From assembly GCA_026710545.1 (NCBI GenBank), contig JAPOQU010000089.1, positions 1 through 40,084 of the forward strand: a DNA stretch of 40,084 nucleotides. Reading direction: 5' to 3'. A program made the position numbers and the translations under genes. The notes below the pieces were generated by a model. That model was not told the origin of the DNA. It searched no databases and saw nothing but the letters and a program-made list of their open reading frames with translations. Source of the DNA: Gammaproteobacteria bacterium. Lineage in GTDB: Bacteria; Pseudomonadota; Gammaproteobacteria; Eutrophobiales; Eutrophobiaceae. The number at the start of each line of letters is the position of its first letter. Position 1 is the first letter of the stretch. Positions 7,897 through 15,555 of the stretch are shown one piece after another.

Positions 7897-8538
7897 ATGG
7901 CAATGACCCAACTAAAGCGATGCATTTTCGAACCGATCAGCGAGATATTTGAAGCGGTGCGTCTTCTAAATGAGGTAGTATCAGCGCATCTTGAAGGGCG
8001 GTCTAATGAAGCTGAAAGGTTGCTCAGAAAGGCAAACATATGGGAGATCCATGAATGGTCGGAAAAAATGTGGGGTAAGCAGCCTAGAGATTGGTCCGGC
8101 TATGATCCAAATCCACCCCCTGTCCTTCCTGAAGAACGAAGAGCGCCCGAATACATCCCTGTTGGTGTTAAAAAGGAAATCCTTAAAAGAGACGGCTACA
8201 TTTGCCGTTTCTGTGGAATTCCTGTTATTGATAAGAGGGCGAAGAAAATTCTGAAACAAGCATATCCGGAAACAATTCCAATCGAAAATAATATGTCCAA
8301 TGAGGGAAAGCATAAGGCTTTTCAGGCAATGGACCGGAATCCAGATCACCTTCTTCCACGGAGCCGGGGAGGTACTAACACCCAGGACAACTTAGTCGTC
8401 GCTTGTGCTCCTTGTAATTGCGGACGTGGAGAAAGAACTCTCGCTGATATGAAACTTGAGGATCCCCGTCGCCGACCAGTCCGCAAAACCCCTCTGCAGG
8501 GTCCCAATGGTTGGACGGGTCTTTCTCAACTGATGTAG
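7897..8538 (+). CDS. HNH endonuclease domain protein
   Basis: A 213-residue protein with a C-terminal HNH nuclease domain. The zinc ribbon is C103-x2-C106 (YICRFCG) and C170-x2-C173 (VVACAPCN); the catalytic core is D150-H151 in NPDHLLPRSRGGTNTQDNL, with the asparagine of DNL. The first 90 residues are helical and not recognised. Similar proteins occur in restriction, phage and defence settings, but no partner methylase or sensor is present, so the role is open. Base composition looks AT-richer than the ubi genes before it. It sits between REP-like palindromes with the RAYT, suggesting the two belong to one accessory patch. The start is one of two nearby ATGs (7897 or 7903); no strong ribosome binding site separates them. 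The stop TAG lies at the edge of an inverted repeat. Confidence 0.8.
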   Translation: MAMTQLKRCIFEPISEIFEAVRLLNEVVSAHLEGRSNEAERLLRKANIWEIHEWSEKMWGKQPRDWSGYDPNPPPVLPEERRAPEYIPVGVKKEILKRDGYICRFCGIPVIDKRAKKILKQAYPETIPIENNMSNEGKHKAFQAMDRNPDHLLPRSRGGTNTQDNLVVACAPCNCGRGERTLADMKLEDPRRRPVRKTPLQGPNGWTGLSQLM

Positions 8539-8611
8539 GGATTAGAGTAAAAATAATCAACAATAAACTAATACAATCTACGATATTGACTACATTTTTA
8601 CTCTAACCCTA
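8536..8611. repeat. Imperfect inverted repeat, diverged family A pair
   Basis: Left arm TAGGGATTAGAGTAAAAAT (8536-8554) and right arm ATTTTTACTCTAACCCTA (8594-8611) are complementary apart from one extra base. The core TAGAGTAAAA matches the GGGGTCAGAGTAAAA units at 31579 and 31608. The first arm contains the stop codon of the HNH gene and the second ends 3 bases before the start codon of the next gene. It fills almost the whole gap and may be a terminator-like stem with an AT-rich loop of about 39 bases. Confidence 0.75.
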
Positions 8612-8614
8612 AAT

Positions 8615-9088
8615 ATGACAGATACTGATCCCCTATCCCTTCTGAATAGCACGCTGGAACGATGCATTCCGATTACTCGAGCCATGGGTATAACAGCGGA
8701 CAGTTATGACGGAAACCGGTTGAGGTTGAGCGCGCCTGCCTCCCCTAACCTGAATGACAAGCTGACGACCTTCGCCGGCAGTTCCTATTCCATCGCCGCC
8801 CTGTCCGGGTGGAGCCTGTTGTATGTGAAACTGGTTGAGCGGGGAATTGACGCTGATATTGCCGTATATAAAGGTGAAATAAACTACATCAAACCGGCGA
8901 AAGGTGATTTTTTCGCAATCTGCGCCACACCTGAACCGGAATTTATCGAAGATTTTTTTGGTACGCTGGCAACCCGGAAGAAAGCAAAGATAACTCTCAA
9001 CGTCGTAGTTTATGATGCCGAAAGTCCGGTCGTGGATTTCACCGGAAAATACTCGGTAAGATATTTGGGGTCAGAGCAATTGCTCTGA
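8615..9088 (+). CDS. YiiD C-terminal domain-like thioesterase (hotdog fold)
   Basis: A 157-residue protein resembling the putative thioesterase domain found at the C-terminus of YiiD/FabY. Features are PITRAMGITADSYDGNRLRLSAPASPNLNDKLTTFAGSSYSIAALSGWSLLYVKL, where the NDKLTTFAGS stretch corresponds to the N-x-K-G-T-x-F-A-G-S pattern of this family, and VYKGEINYIKPAKGDF. It probably acts on acyl thioesters in the cytoplasm; the substrate is unknown. Most of the domain is present. The last seven residues LGSEQLL and the stop are encoded by a REP-like palindrome (9063-9096), so the native C-terminus has been altered. No Shine-Dalgarno precedes the ATG; instead an inverted-repeat arm ends 3 bases before it. 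Confidence 0.75.
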   Translation: MTDTDPLSLLNSTLERCIPITRAMGITADSYDGNRLRLSAPASPNLNDKLTTFAGSSYSIAALSGWSLLYVKLVERGIDADIAVYKGEINYIKPAKGDFFAICATPEPEFIEDFFGTLATRKKAKITLNVVVYDAESPVVDFTGKYSVRYLGSEQLL

Positions 9089-9096
9089 CCCCAAAT
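9063..9096. repeat. Family A palindrome at the convergent thioesterase/ctp junction
   Basis: Perfect 34-bp palindrome with arms ATTTGGGGTCAGAGCAA and its complement. It encodes the C-terminal LGSEQLL of the thioesterase and ends 13 bases before the stop of the convergent ctp gene. Its place between converging genes suits a bidirectional transcription barrier, although it lacks a clear T-run. Confidence 0.9.
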
Positions 9097-9108
9097 TTGC
9101 AAATTTCC

Positions 9109-10434
9109 CTACTCCGCTTCGGCCGTCAATATTTGCAGGCCTTTCAGGACGTTCAGGGCTTGCTGCAGGGTATAATCTTCAGTGATCCGGGTCACGGGCA
9201 CCTGATCTGTTTCCTCTGTCTCTTCGCCCCCGGATTCGGCATCAACCTCACCCTGTTCTTCCTCCGCGTTGTTATCCAGGTGCCTGCTCAGGTTTTCCTC
9301 GGTAATAATATGTGCTTCTTCGTTTTCCAGGGATTCAACCTTCACCCGGGCAACGACCACATCCGGTTCTATTCCGGAAACCTGTATGGAACGGCCTGAA
9401 GGCGTGTAGTAGCGCGCGGTCGTCAACTTCAGGGCTGCGGCATTGGCAACGGGCAGTACTGTCTGGACCGAGCCCTTACCGAAGGTTTTCTGACCCATGA
9501 TGATTGCGCGCTTGTGGTCCTGCAGGGCGCCGGCGACGATTTCAGATGCGGACGCGGAACCGGCATTCACCAGGACGACCACTGGCGCATTATCCAGCAG
9601 GTCTGCCGGTTTTGCGTTGAATTTTAACCTTGAATCATCGATGCGGCCTTCCGTATAGACGATAAGACCCTTGTCCAGGAACAGGTCGGATACACCGACT
9701 GCCGCGCTGAGGATGCCGCCGGGATTATTCCTGAGATCGAGGATAAGACCGTTCAGTTTGCCGTCGTTGTCCTGTTTCAGTTGTTGCAGACCCAATCTTG
9801 CGTCTTCCGCCGTCCGGGTCTGGAAATGTGAAATTCGCAGGTATCCGAACCCCGGCTCCAGGGTCTGGGTCCTTACGCTTTTCACCTTGATTACATCCCT
9901 GGTGATGGTAAATTTCAGCGGTTTTTCAACACCGTCCCTGATTACGGTCAGGGTGATATCGGTGCCGGGTTCACCCCGCATACGCGTCACCGCATCAGTC
10001 AACGACATCCCTTTCACGGGGGTCTCATCCAGGCGGATGACCAGGTCGCCGGACTGCAGCCCTGCCTTTTGCGCGGGAGTATCATCGATGGGCGAGATTA
10101 CTTTTATAAACCCGTCTTCCATGCCCACTTCTATGCCCAGGCCGCCAAACTCTCCCGAAGTCCCTTCCTGCAGGTCCAGGTAGGCATCTGCGTCGAGGTA
10201 TGATGAATGCGGGTCCAGACCTTCCAGCATCCCCTTTATTGCGTTTTCCAGGAGAACGCCGTCTTCCACGTCTTCCACGTAGTCTTTCTTTATCTTGGCA
10301 AACACTTCTGCAAAAGTCCGTATCTGGTCAACGGGTAACTCACCCGCCCCGGGGCCGGGGATGGTTTCGGCGGCGGCGAAGCGGCCGAGAAAAAACAAGC
10401 AGATGATGACTGCTTTTAATGGGTTCATATTCAT
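9109..10434 (-). CDS. Carboxyl-terminal processing protease (S41 family)
   Basis: Periplasmic serine protease of the CtpA/Prc S41 family, 441 residues. The N-terminus is a signal peptide (AVIICLFFLGRFAAAE). An N-terminal helical region with VFAKIKKDYVEDVED leads to a PDZ domain (GGLGIEVGMEDGFIKVISPIDDTPAQKAGLQSGD...), then the catalytic domain with the Ser of GSASASE and the Lys of TFGKGSVQ, a Ser/Lys dyad. The acidic C-terminal tail (NNAEEEQGEVDAESGGEETEETDQ) is unusual but seen in some relatives. CtpA-type enzymes trim or degrade cell-wall hydrolases and other envelope proteins. It lies directly downstream of envC, whose product activates amidases in division, as in other gammaproteobacteria, so a common operon is likely. 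Confidence 0.94.
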   Translation of the reverse strand: MNMNPLKAVIICLFFLGRFAAAETIPGPGAGELPVDQIRTFAEVFAKIKKDYVEDVEDGVLLENAIKGMLEGLDPHSSYLDADAYLDLQEGTSGEFGGLGIEVGMEDGFIKVISPIDDTPAQKAGLQSGDLVIRLDETPVKGMSLTDAVTRMRGEPGTDITLTVIRDGVEKPLKFTITRDVIKVKSVRTQTLEPGFGYLRISHFQTRTAEDARLGLQQLKQDNDGKLNGLILDLRNNPGGILSAAVGVSDLFLDKGLIVYTEGRIDDSRLKFNAKPADLLDNAPVVVLVNAGSASASEIVAGALQDHKRAIIMGQKTFGKGSVQTVLPVANAAALKLTTARYYTPSGRSIQVSGIEPDVVVARVKVESLENEEAHIITEENLSRHLDNNAEEEQGEVDAESGGEETEETDQVPVTRITEDYTLQQALNVLKGLQILTAEAE

Positions 10435-10449
10435 GCTCGCAATTATATG

Positions 10450-11610
10450 TCAGGTCCTGCACCACAAAGTGGGGTTCAACGGGTTTCCCTCCCGCCTGAT
10501 CTCAAAATAGAGTCCGGGATTGTTCTGGCCTCCGGTATCTCCGGTTCTTGCAATGGGGCTGTTCTTTCCTACCCGGTCTCCGGCTTTCTTCAGTAAAACT
10601 TCGTTATATCCGTACAAGCTCATAAATCCGTCGCCATGGTCCAGGATAAGCAACAGTCCCAGGTTCCTGAACCAGTCGGCATACACCACCGTGCCGGAAC
10701 TGATGGCATGCACGTCGATCCCGGCGTCGGAGGCAAAGATAATACCCTGAGACTTGATTTTTCCGCTTTTCTTCATCTCCCCGTACCGGGTGATTATCTT
10801 ACCACGGACAGGCCAGCTTAATTTTCCCTTAAGGCTCACAAACGGCGTTTCATCTTCATAGGTCTCCCCGGTGCGTCCCAACCTGGCGAGCAAAGCGTCC
10901 AGTTCCCGCTCGGTTTTCAGCAGGGCCTGCAATTGCCTGCCCTGGTCATCGATATATCGCCTGGACCGGACGAGCAGTTTCTCCCGGTCCTCTCGGTATG
11001 CGGTCAATTCCGCCAGTTTTGCCTGTTTACCGGAGCGCAGGGCAAGCAACTGTTCTGTCTCGGCATGTATTTCTTCCTGCAATGATTTGAGTTGTTCCTG
11101 CGCGGACCGGATCGCTTCTATCCGTTTTGCCCTTGCCCGGTTTAAGTAGTCATGGTAGGCCAGGGCCCTGCCGAACAGCGCCGGGTTTTCCTGGTTGAGG
11201 AGCAGTTTTATGTAGTCGTTGCTGCCGATCCGGTACATGGCCCGCACCTGTTCGGACAACAGGTCTTTTTCCGAACGCAGGTTTGCGCCAAGCCGGTCGA
11301 ATTCTTCGTTCAGCCCCGTCAGCCTGTCCTGCCCGGAGTCGATATCAGAGTTGATGCGCCTGACTGCCGTTGCCACCCCGGCGGCGGCAGTTTCGTATTT
11401 CTGCAACTCGGCCAGTATCAGTTCCACCTCGTTTTCAGCAGACTTGATCCTGGTCTGAACGGTCTTGATCTGCGACTGGACCGCCTCCATTTCCTGTTCC
11501 GTAGCAGTCGCCTCATCACCCTGTCCCGAGACCGGGAATGCCAGGCAGAGCGCAATAAATATCCGTGTGATCTCCGTGTCCTCTGTGGCAAAAATGCGGG
11601 AAACAATCAA
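10450..11610 (-). CDS. envC: Murein hydrolase activator EnvC
   Basis: Periplasmic activator of division amidases (AmiA/AmiB in E. coli), recruited by FtsEX. A long coiled coil (about residues 30-240) precedes a C-terminal LytM/M23 domain (GKLSWPVRGKIITRYGE... VVYADWFRNLGLLLILDHGDGFMSLYGYNEVLLKK... NNPGLYFEIRREGNPLNP). The LytM metal ligands are partly missing (YFEIRREG where an active peptidase has HFE(V/I)R), as expected for EnvC, which does not cleave. The start is uncertain. I favour TTG at 11610, overlapping the gpmI stop (TTGA), because the signal-like hydrophobic stretch IFIALCLAFPVSG follows; an in-frame ATG lies at 11694 inside gpmI. Between that TTG and the hydrophobic stretch the codons are a family D repeat (FATEDTEITRIF), so the original start may have been displaced. 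Confidence 0.88.
   Translation of the reverse strand: MIVSRIFATEDTEITRIFIALCLAFPVSGQGDEATATEQEMEAVQSQIKTVQTRIKSAENEVELILAELQKYETAAAGVATAVRRINSDIDSGQDRLTGLNEEFDRLGANLRSEKDLLSEQVRAMYRIGSNDYIKLLLNQENPALFGRALAYHDYLNRARAKRIEAIRSAQEQLKSLQEEIHAETEQLLALRSGKQAKLAELTAYREDREKLLVRSRRYIDDQGRQLQALLKTERELDALLARLGRTGETYEDETPFVSLKGKLSWPVRGKIITRYGEMKKSGKIKSQGIIFASDAGIDVHAISSGTVVYADWFRNLGLLLILDHGDGFMSLYGYNEVLLKKAGDRVGKNSPIARTGDTGGQNNPGLYFEIRREGNPLNPTLWCRT
11559..11594. repeat. Family D repeat inside the 5' end of envC
   Basis: Read on the minus strand this is TTTGCCACAGAGGACACGG followed by AGATCACACGGATATTT, a dispersed intergenic repeat type recognisable by its ACACGGAGATCACACGG rhythm. Only one copy is seen here. 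It lies in frame near the start of envC and encodes FATEDTEITRIF. Confidence 0.6.
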
Positions 11611-13169
11611 CGAAGTCTGAACAGGGCAGTGCCGGTCATCTCTTCCGGTTTTTCCATACCCATGATATGTAACATTGTCGGGATTACGTCGCACAAGGCC
11701 GCGGTAGTGCTTGGCGCCACCTCGGCGGCGCGGCCGACATAAACAAACGGCACCAGGTTGCCGGTATGGGCCGTATGCGCGTGTTCCCTGACTTTTTCCG
11801 TGATGAACGAACGCATTTGCTCGGCATTGCCGTGGTCGGATGTGATCAGGATCTCACCGCCGGACTTCCGGGTCTGGTCGACTATTTTTCCGATACATGA
11901 ATCTATGGTTTCCACCGCCTTGACCGCCGCATCGAAGTTACCCGTGTGGCCCACCATGTCCGCATTGGCAAAATTGCAGATGATCACGTCGTATTTATCT
12001 TCGGCTATGGCCGCCAGCAACCGGTCCGTCACTTCGACCGCGCTCATTTCCGGTCGCAGGTCGTAGGTTGCCACGTGCGGGGACGGCACCAGTATCCGGT
12101 CTTCGCCCTCGAATATCCGCTCTTCGCCGCCGTTGAAGAAGAAGGTTACATGGGCGTATTTTTCCGTTTCCGCGATACGCAGTTGTTTCATGCCCGAATT
12201 TGCCAGGTACTCGCCCAGCACGTTCTTTAACTGTGCCGGCGGAAACAAGGCCGGGAAATCAAAGTCTGAGCGGTATTCGGTCATACTGATGAACGCGGCC
12301 AGGTCTATGGGCTTCCCGCGCGGGAAACCATCGAAGTCAGCTGCCGTGAGTGCTTCGGTCAACTGCCGGGCCCGGTCTGACCGGTAATTGCTGAAGATAA
12401 CCACGTCACCCTGTTCGACACGGGGGATAGTGCCATTCCGCGGTACGATGACGGTGGGTTTTACGAATTCATCCGTCTCGCCGCGGGCGTACGCCATGTC
12501 CACGGCGATAAACGCATCAACCGAGCTGAATTCAGCCTCACCGGCGGTGATCAGGTCATAGGCAAGCTGTGTCCTGTCCCAGTGATTGTTGCGGTCCATG
12601 GCGTAATAACGGCCGACCACGCTGGCAAAGCGTCCTTTGCCGAGCTCCAGCATCTTCAGGTAGGCCTCGTCCATGTACTCTTCAGCGCTCTTCGGCGGCG
12701 TATCCCTGCCGTCCAGGAAGGCGTGCAGGTAGATTTCCCTGACGTCATACCCGGCAGCAAATTCCAGCAGGGCAAATATGTGTTCCTGGTGGTTGTGCAC
12801 CCCACCAGGGGACAGGAGGCCCATGAGATGAACGGCGCGGCCTTGCTGCGCGGCGCCGGCCAATGCCTCTTTCAATACCTGGTTATGAAAAAAAGACCCG
12901 TTTTCTATGGCCTTGGTGATGCGGGTAAACTCCTGGTCGACTATTCGTCCGGAACCGATATTCATGTGGCCGGTTTCCGAGTTGCCCATCTGGCTGGGAG
13001 GCAGACCCACGTCCATACCCGACGCGTTAAGCAGCGTGTGCGGATAATTGTCCCATAAATGGTCCCACACCGGTTTCCTTGCGCTGTGAATCGCGTTGTA
13101 GGCGGTATTCTCCGAATAGCCCCAGCCATCGAGGATGATCAGTACCATAGGACGATGAGTTGAGTTCAT
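11607..13169 (-). CDS. gpmI: 2,3-bisphosphoglycerate-independent phosphoglycerate mutase
   Basis: Cytoplasmic glycolytic/gluconeogenic enzyme that interconverts 3- and 2-phosphoglycerate, a metal-dependent member of the alkaline phosphatase superfamily. At 520 residues it is of normal length. N-terminal VLIILDGWGYSE supplies a metal ligand; the phosphorylated serine is Ser64 in GNSETGHMNIGSG; LLSPGGVHNHQEH, HAFLDGRDTPP, ADMVGHTGN and ITSDHGNAEQM carry further substrate and metal ligands. The stop overlaps the probable TTG start of envC. The order gpmI-envC-ctp, opposite a divergent rhodanese-secB-gpsA unit, is conserved in gammaproteobacteria. The ATG has no obvious strong ribosome binding site. 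Confidence 0.98.
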   Translation of the reverse strand: MNSTHRPMVLIILDGWGYSENTAYNAIHSARKPVWDHLWDNYPHTLLNASGMDVGLPPSQMGNSETGHMNIGSGRIVDQEFTRITKAIENGSFFHNQVLKEALAGAAQQGRAVHLMGLLSPGGVHNHQEHIFALLEFAAGYDVREIYLHAFLDGRDTPPKSAEEYMDEAYLKMLELGKGRFASVVGRYYAMDRNNHWDRTQLAYDLITAGEAEFSSVDAFIAVDMAYARGETDEFVKPTVIVPRNGTIPRVEQGDVVIFSNYRSDRARQLTEALTAADFDGFPRGKPIDLAAFISMTEYRSDFDFPALFPPAQLKNVLGEYLANSGMKQLRIAETEKYAHVTFFFNGGEERIFEGEDRILVPSPHVATYDLRPEMSAVEVTDRLLAAIAEDKYDVIICNFANADMVGHTGNFDAAVKAVETIDSCIGKIVDQTRKSGGEILITSDHGNAEQMRSFITEKVREHAHTAHTGNLVPFVYVGRAAEVAPSTTAALCDVIPTMLHIMGMEKPEEMTGTALFRLR

Positions 13170-13304
13170 GGCGCAGGAGCAACAGTGTCGGCTGTAATGT
13201 AATCGGCAGAATACGGATAAGGGTGGTATTTTAAACAGTCAACAGGGTCCAGGCAACAGCTATCACGGATTGCGGTTACCCCCGCAGGTTCCCGCTGAAT
13301 CCTG

Positions 13305-13310
13305 TATAAT
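13305..13310 (+). promoter_or_regulatory. Possible -10 box for the rhodanese-secB-gpsA unit
   Basis: A perfect TATAAT preceded by TG lies 35 bases upstream of the rhodanese ATG in the 176-bp divergent gap with gpmI. No convincing -35 hexamer is found at 16-18 bases spacing, so the call rests on the -10 box alone. Confidence 0.25.
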
Positions 13311-13345
13311 CCGCCGATACCTGATACTCGACACCCTGTAACTGA

Positions 13346-13771
13346 ATGGAGCGATTACCTGAATTCATTGCCAATCACCTGGGACTGGTGTCTTTGTTCG
13401 TTGCTGTCCTGGCCCTGCTGTTGTGGAATATCTTCGGCTCTTCGCTGTCCGGACTCAGCAAAATCGGGCCGTCTGAAGTCACGCGCCTGATGAATAATGA
13501 AAAGGCGTTGTTGCTCGATTTGCGCACCAGCGCCGATTTCTCTTCAGGACATATCCTGAATGCGCGCAATATCCCGGCCGCGGAACTGGAAGGAAGGCAG
13601 AAAGAACTGCAGAAACACAAAAACAGCCCCGTAATTTTATGCTGCAACCGGGATTCGGACGGCATAAAAGCAGGTCGCATTCTGAAATTTGCCGGGTATG
13701 AGAAATTATATTCCCTGAAAGGCGGGCTGGAGTCCTGGCGCAACGCAAACCTGCCGGTGACCCGCAAGTAA
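13346..13771 (+). CDS. Membrane-anchored rhodanese-like protein (YibN type)
   Basis: A 141-residue protein with one N-terminal transmembrane helix (LVSLFVAVLALLLWNIFG, residues 15-31) and a cytoplasmic rhodanese domain. The domain shows LLLDLRTSADFSSGHILNARNIP and the active-site loop VILCCNRDSDG, with Cys100 as the probable sulfur-carrying residue, and ends with LKGGLESWRNANLPV. The position directly before secB matches yibN of E. coli; the substrate is unknown. In E. coli and Pseudomonas grxC normally lies between this gene and secB; it is absent here, and the 63-base gap holds only a worn palindrome. Confidence 0.9.
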   Translation: MERLPEFIANHLGLVSLFVAVLALLLWNIFGSSLSGLSKIGPSEVTRLMNNEKALLLDLRTSADFSSGHILNARNIPAAELEGRQKELQKHKNSPVILCCNRDSDGIKAGRILKFAGYEKLYSLKGGLESWRNANLPVTRK

Positions 13772-13797
13772 ATCAGTGGGGCCTGACCCTATTGATT
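13771..13797. repeat. Worn palindrome in the rhodanese-secB gap
   Basis: The sequence contains AATCAGTGGGGCCTGACCCT followed by ATTGATT, an imperfect inverted repeat with GGGG...CCTGACCC resembling half-sites of family A. It begins at the stop codon of the rhodanese gene, and sits where grxC would be in relatives. Confidence 0.35.
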
Positions 13798-13834
13798 TAT
13801 TCTACTTTAACTATTCGAATCCGAGAGATAACCG

Positions 13835-14323
13835 ATGGCAGACGAGCAGGAAAATCAACAACCGGCAGCGGCAGATACGAACACGCGCGGGCAATTCGAA
13901 ATCCAGAAGATTTACGTGAAGAATATTTCGCTGGAATCGCCCAGCTCCCCGCAGATTTTCCGGGAACAGTGGAGACCTTCCGTACACATGGATATTGCCA
14001 ATTCGGCTGATGAACTGGGTGACAACCTGTACGAGGTGACTTTGTCAGTTACCGCGACGGTCAGCCACGAAGAGAAGACGATCTACCTGGTGGAGGTGCA
14101 ACAAGCCGGCATTTTCCTCATGGCCGATTTCCCCAGGGAGATCATCGGACGCATGGTCGCAACCGTGTGCCCGAATATCATGTTCCCGTTTGTGCGGGAA
14201 ATAGTGTCCGACCTGGTCACCAGGGCAGGTTTTCCCCAGTTGCTGCTGACGCCTGTTAATTTCGACGCCTTGTATTTGCAGCATCAGCAGAAAGTCGCGG
14301 CCGAGAAGGAACAAACACATTGA
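13835..14323 (+). CDS. secB: Protein-export chaperone SecB
   Basis: Cytoplasmic tetrameric chaperone that keeps preproteins unfolded and hands them to SecA. The 162 residues contain the SecB signature: FEIQKIYVKNISLESPSSPQIF at the front, YEVTLSVTATVSHEEKTIYLVEVQQAGIF in the middle, and CPNIMFPFVREIVSDLVTRAGFPQLLLTPVNFDALY near the end. The C-terminal tail (AAEKEQTH) is short and polar as usual. The start ATG has only a weak purine stretch (GAGATAACCG). It is followed 85 bases later by gpsA, a widely conserved neighbour. Confidence 0.98.
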   Translation: MADEQENQQPAAADTNTRGQFEIQKIYVKNISLESPSSPQIFREQWRPSVHMDIANSADELGDNLYEVTLSVTATVSHEEKTIYLVEVQQAGIFLMADFPREIIGRMVATVCPNIMFPFVREIVSDLVTRAGFPQLLLTPVNFDALYLQHQQKVAAEKEQTH

Positions 14324-14408
14324 ATGAGGCCGGTACGGGCAACCGGGCGTAATGCAGCAAGACCCGTAGACTGTAAATCAAACCATTGACGGCAGGGGAC
14401 GGCGAGAT

Positions 14409-15410
14409 ATGCAGACTGACTCGATAATGGTTGCCGGCGCCGGTTCCTGGGGGACTGCACTGGCCCTGGTGCTGGCGCGTAACGGGCACCGCACTTACCT
14501 CTGGGACAGCCTGGACACCCACCTGGACAAGCTGATAACGGAGAGGTGCAATAATTACCACCTCCCCGGCCATTCTTTCCCGGACACACTTAGCGCGGTT
14601 CCCCGGTTTACGCCATTACCGGAAGGGCTGGGGCATATATTAATCGTCGTACCCTGTGCCGGGTTGACAGACGTACTGGAGAAGTTGCGTTCCCAGCCTG
14701 AACGGGATTACCGGATTTGCCTCGCCTGTAAGGGCATTGAACCCAAAACATTGCAATTGAACCATGTGCTGGTCGAGCAATATCTGCCGGGGGTCCCCGT
14801 CGCGGTCCTGTCCGGCCCGTCATTCGCTAGGGAAGTGGCAGAAGGCCTGCCGACTGCGGTGACGATTGCCGCCCGCGAACCGTCTGTCGCCGCTGACTTT
14901 TCCGCCTTGTTCCATTGCGAGGTGTTCAGGACCTACACCCACGACGATATTGTCGGCGTCCAGGTAGGCGGCGCAGTGAAAAACGTCATGGCAATCGCCG
15001 CCGGCATTTCCGATGGTCTGGGTTACGGCGCCAACGCCCGGGCCGCGCTGATGGCCAGGGGGCTGGCTGAAATCATGCGCCTGGGCCAGGCCCTGGGTGG
15101 CAGGGTCGATACCCTCATGGGACTTGCCGGCCTGGGCGACCTGGCATTGACCTGTACCGACGATCAGTCCCGCAACAGGCGGTTCGGCCTGGCCCTGTCC
15201 CAGGGCAAGAGCCCTGAACAGGCGATGGCGGAAATCGGCCAGGCAGTCGAAGGCGTGCATACCACCCGGGTCGTCTGTGCGATGGCCGAACAACACGCGG
15301 TGGACATGCCCATCAGCAGGCAGGTTCAGAACGTCATTGACGGTAAAGTCAGCCCGCACGAGGCGGTACATGAACTGCTTGCCCGGGAACCCAAACCTGA
15401 AACAGGGTGA
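14409..15410 (+). CDS. gpsA: Glycerol-3-phosphate dehydrogenase [NAD(P)+]
   Basis: Cytoplasmic enzyme reducing dihydroxyacetone phosphate to sn-glycerol 3-phosphate, the first step of phospholipid synthesis. The 333 residues have the N-terminal nucleotide-binding motif VAGAGSWGTALALVLARNGH, the conserved CKGIEPKT, VLSGPSFAREVAEGLPTA, the catalytic lysine in QVGGAVKNVMAIAAGISDGLGYGANARAALMARGLAE and GLGDLALTCTDDQSRNRRFG. The start is supported by GGGGACGGCGAG just upstream. It ends immediately before a family C repeat element that separates it from the convergent potC. Confidence 0.98.
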   Translation: MQTDSIMVAGAGSWGTALALVLARNGHRTYLWDSLDTHLDKLITERCNNYHLPGHSFPDTLSAVPRFTPLPEGLGHILIVVPCAGLTDVLEKLRSQPERDYRICLACKGIEPKTLQLNHVLVEQYLPGVPVAVLSGPSFAREVAEGLPTAVTIAAREPSVAADFSALFHCEVFRTYTHDDIVGVQVGGAVKNVMAIAAGISDGLGYGANARAALMARGLAEIMRLGQALGGRVDTLMGLAGLGDLALTCTDDQSRNRRFGLALSQGKSPEQAMAEIGQAVEGVHTTRVVCAMAEQHAVDMPISRQVQNVIDGKVSPHEAVHELLAREPKPETG

Positions 15411-15555
15411 TTTAACATGGATGCACAGGATACACAGGACAAAAAAAATAAAATATTTTTAGAGAAGTAAATGTAGTTTCCAGGCAGATAATGGCCTGAA
15501 AGGAGAATCAATATTATTCTTTTACATCCTGTATATCCTGTACATCCATGTTAAT
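15411..15555. repeat. Family C inverted-repeat element between gpsA and potC
   Basis: Left arm 15411-15440 reads TTTAACATGGATGCACAGGA then TACACAGGAC; right arm 15521-15555 is its approximate reverse complement (ACATCCTGTATATCCTGTAC then ATCCATGTTAA). The AT-rich centre includes AAAATATTTTT. The element fills the whole gap between two converging genes: the gpsA stop ends at its left edge and the potC stop TAA lies in its right arm. It may serve as a bidirectional terminator. A similar element lies upstream of potA. Confidence 0.8.

Noticed and set aside
15411..15555. A simple rho-independent terminator between gpsA and potC
   Set aside because: The stem arms are 80 bases apart and belong to a dispersed repeat; a terminator role is possible but not the primary identity.
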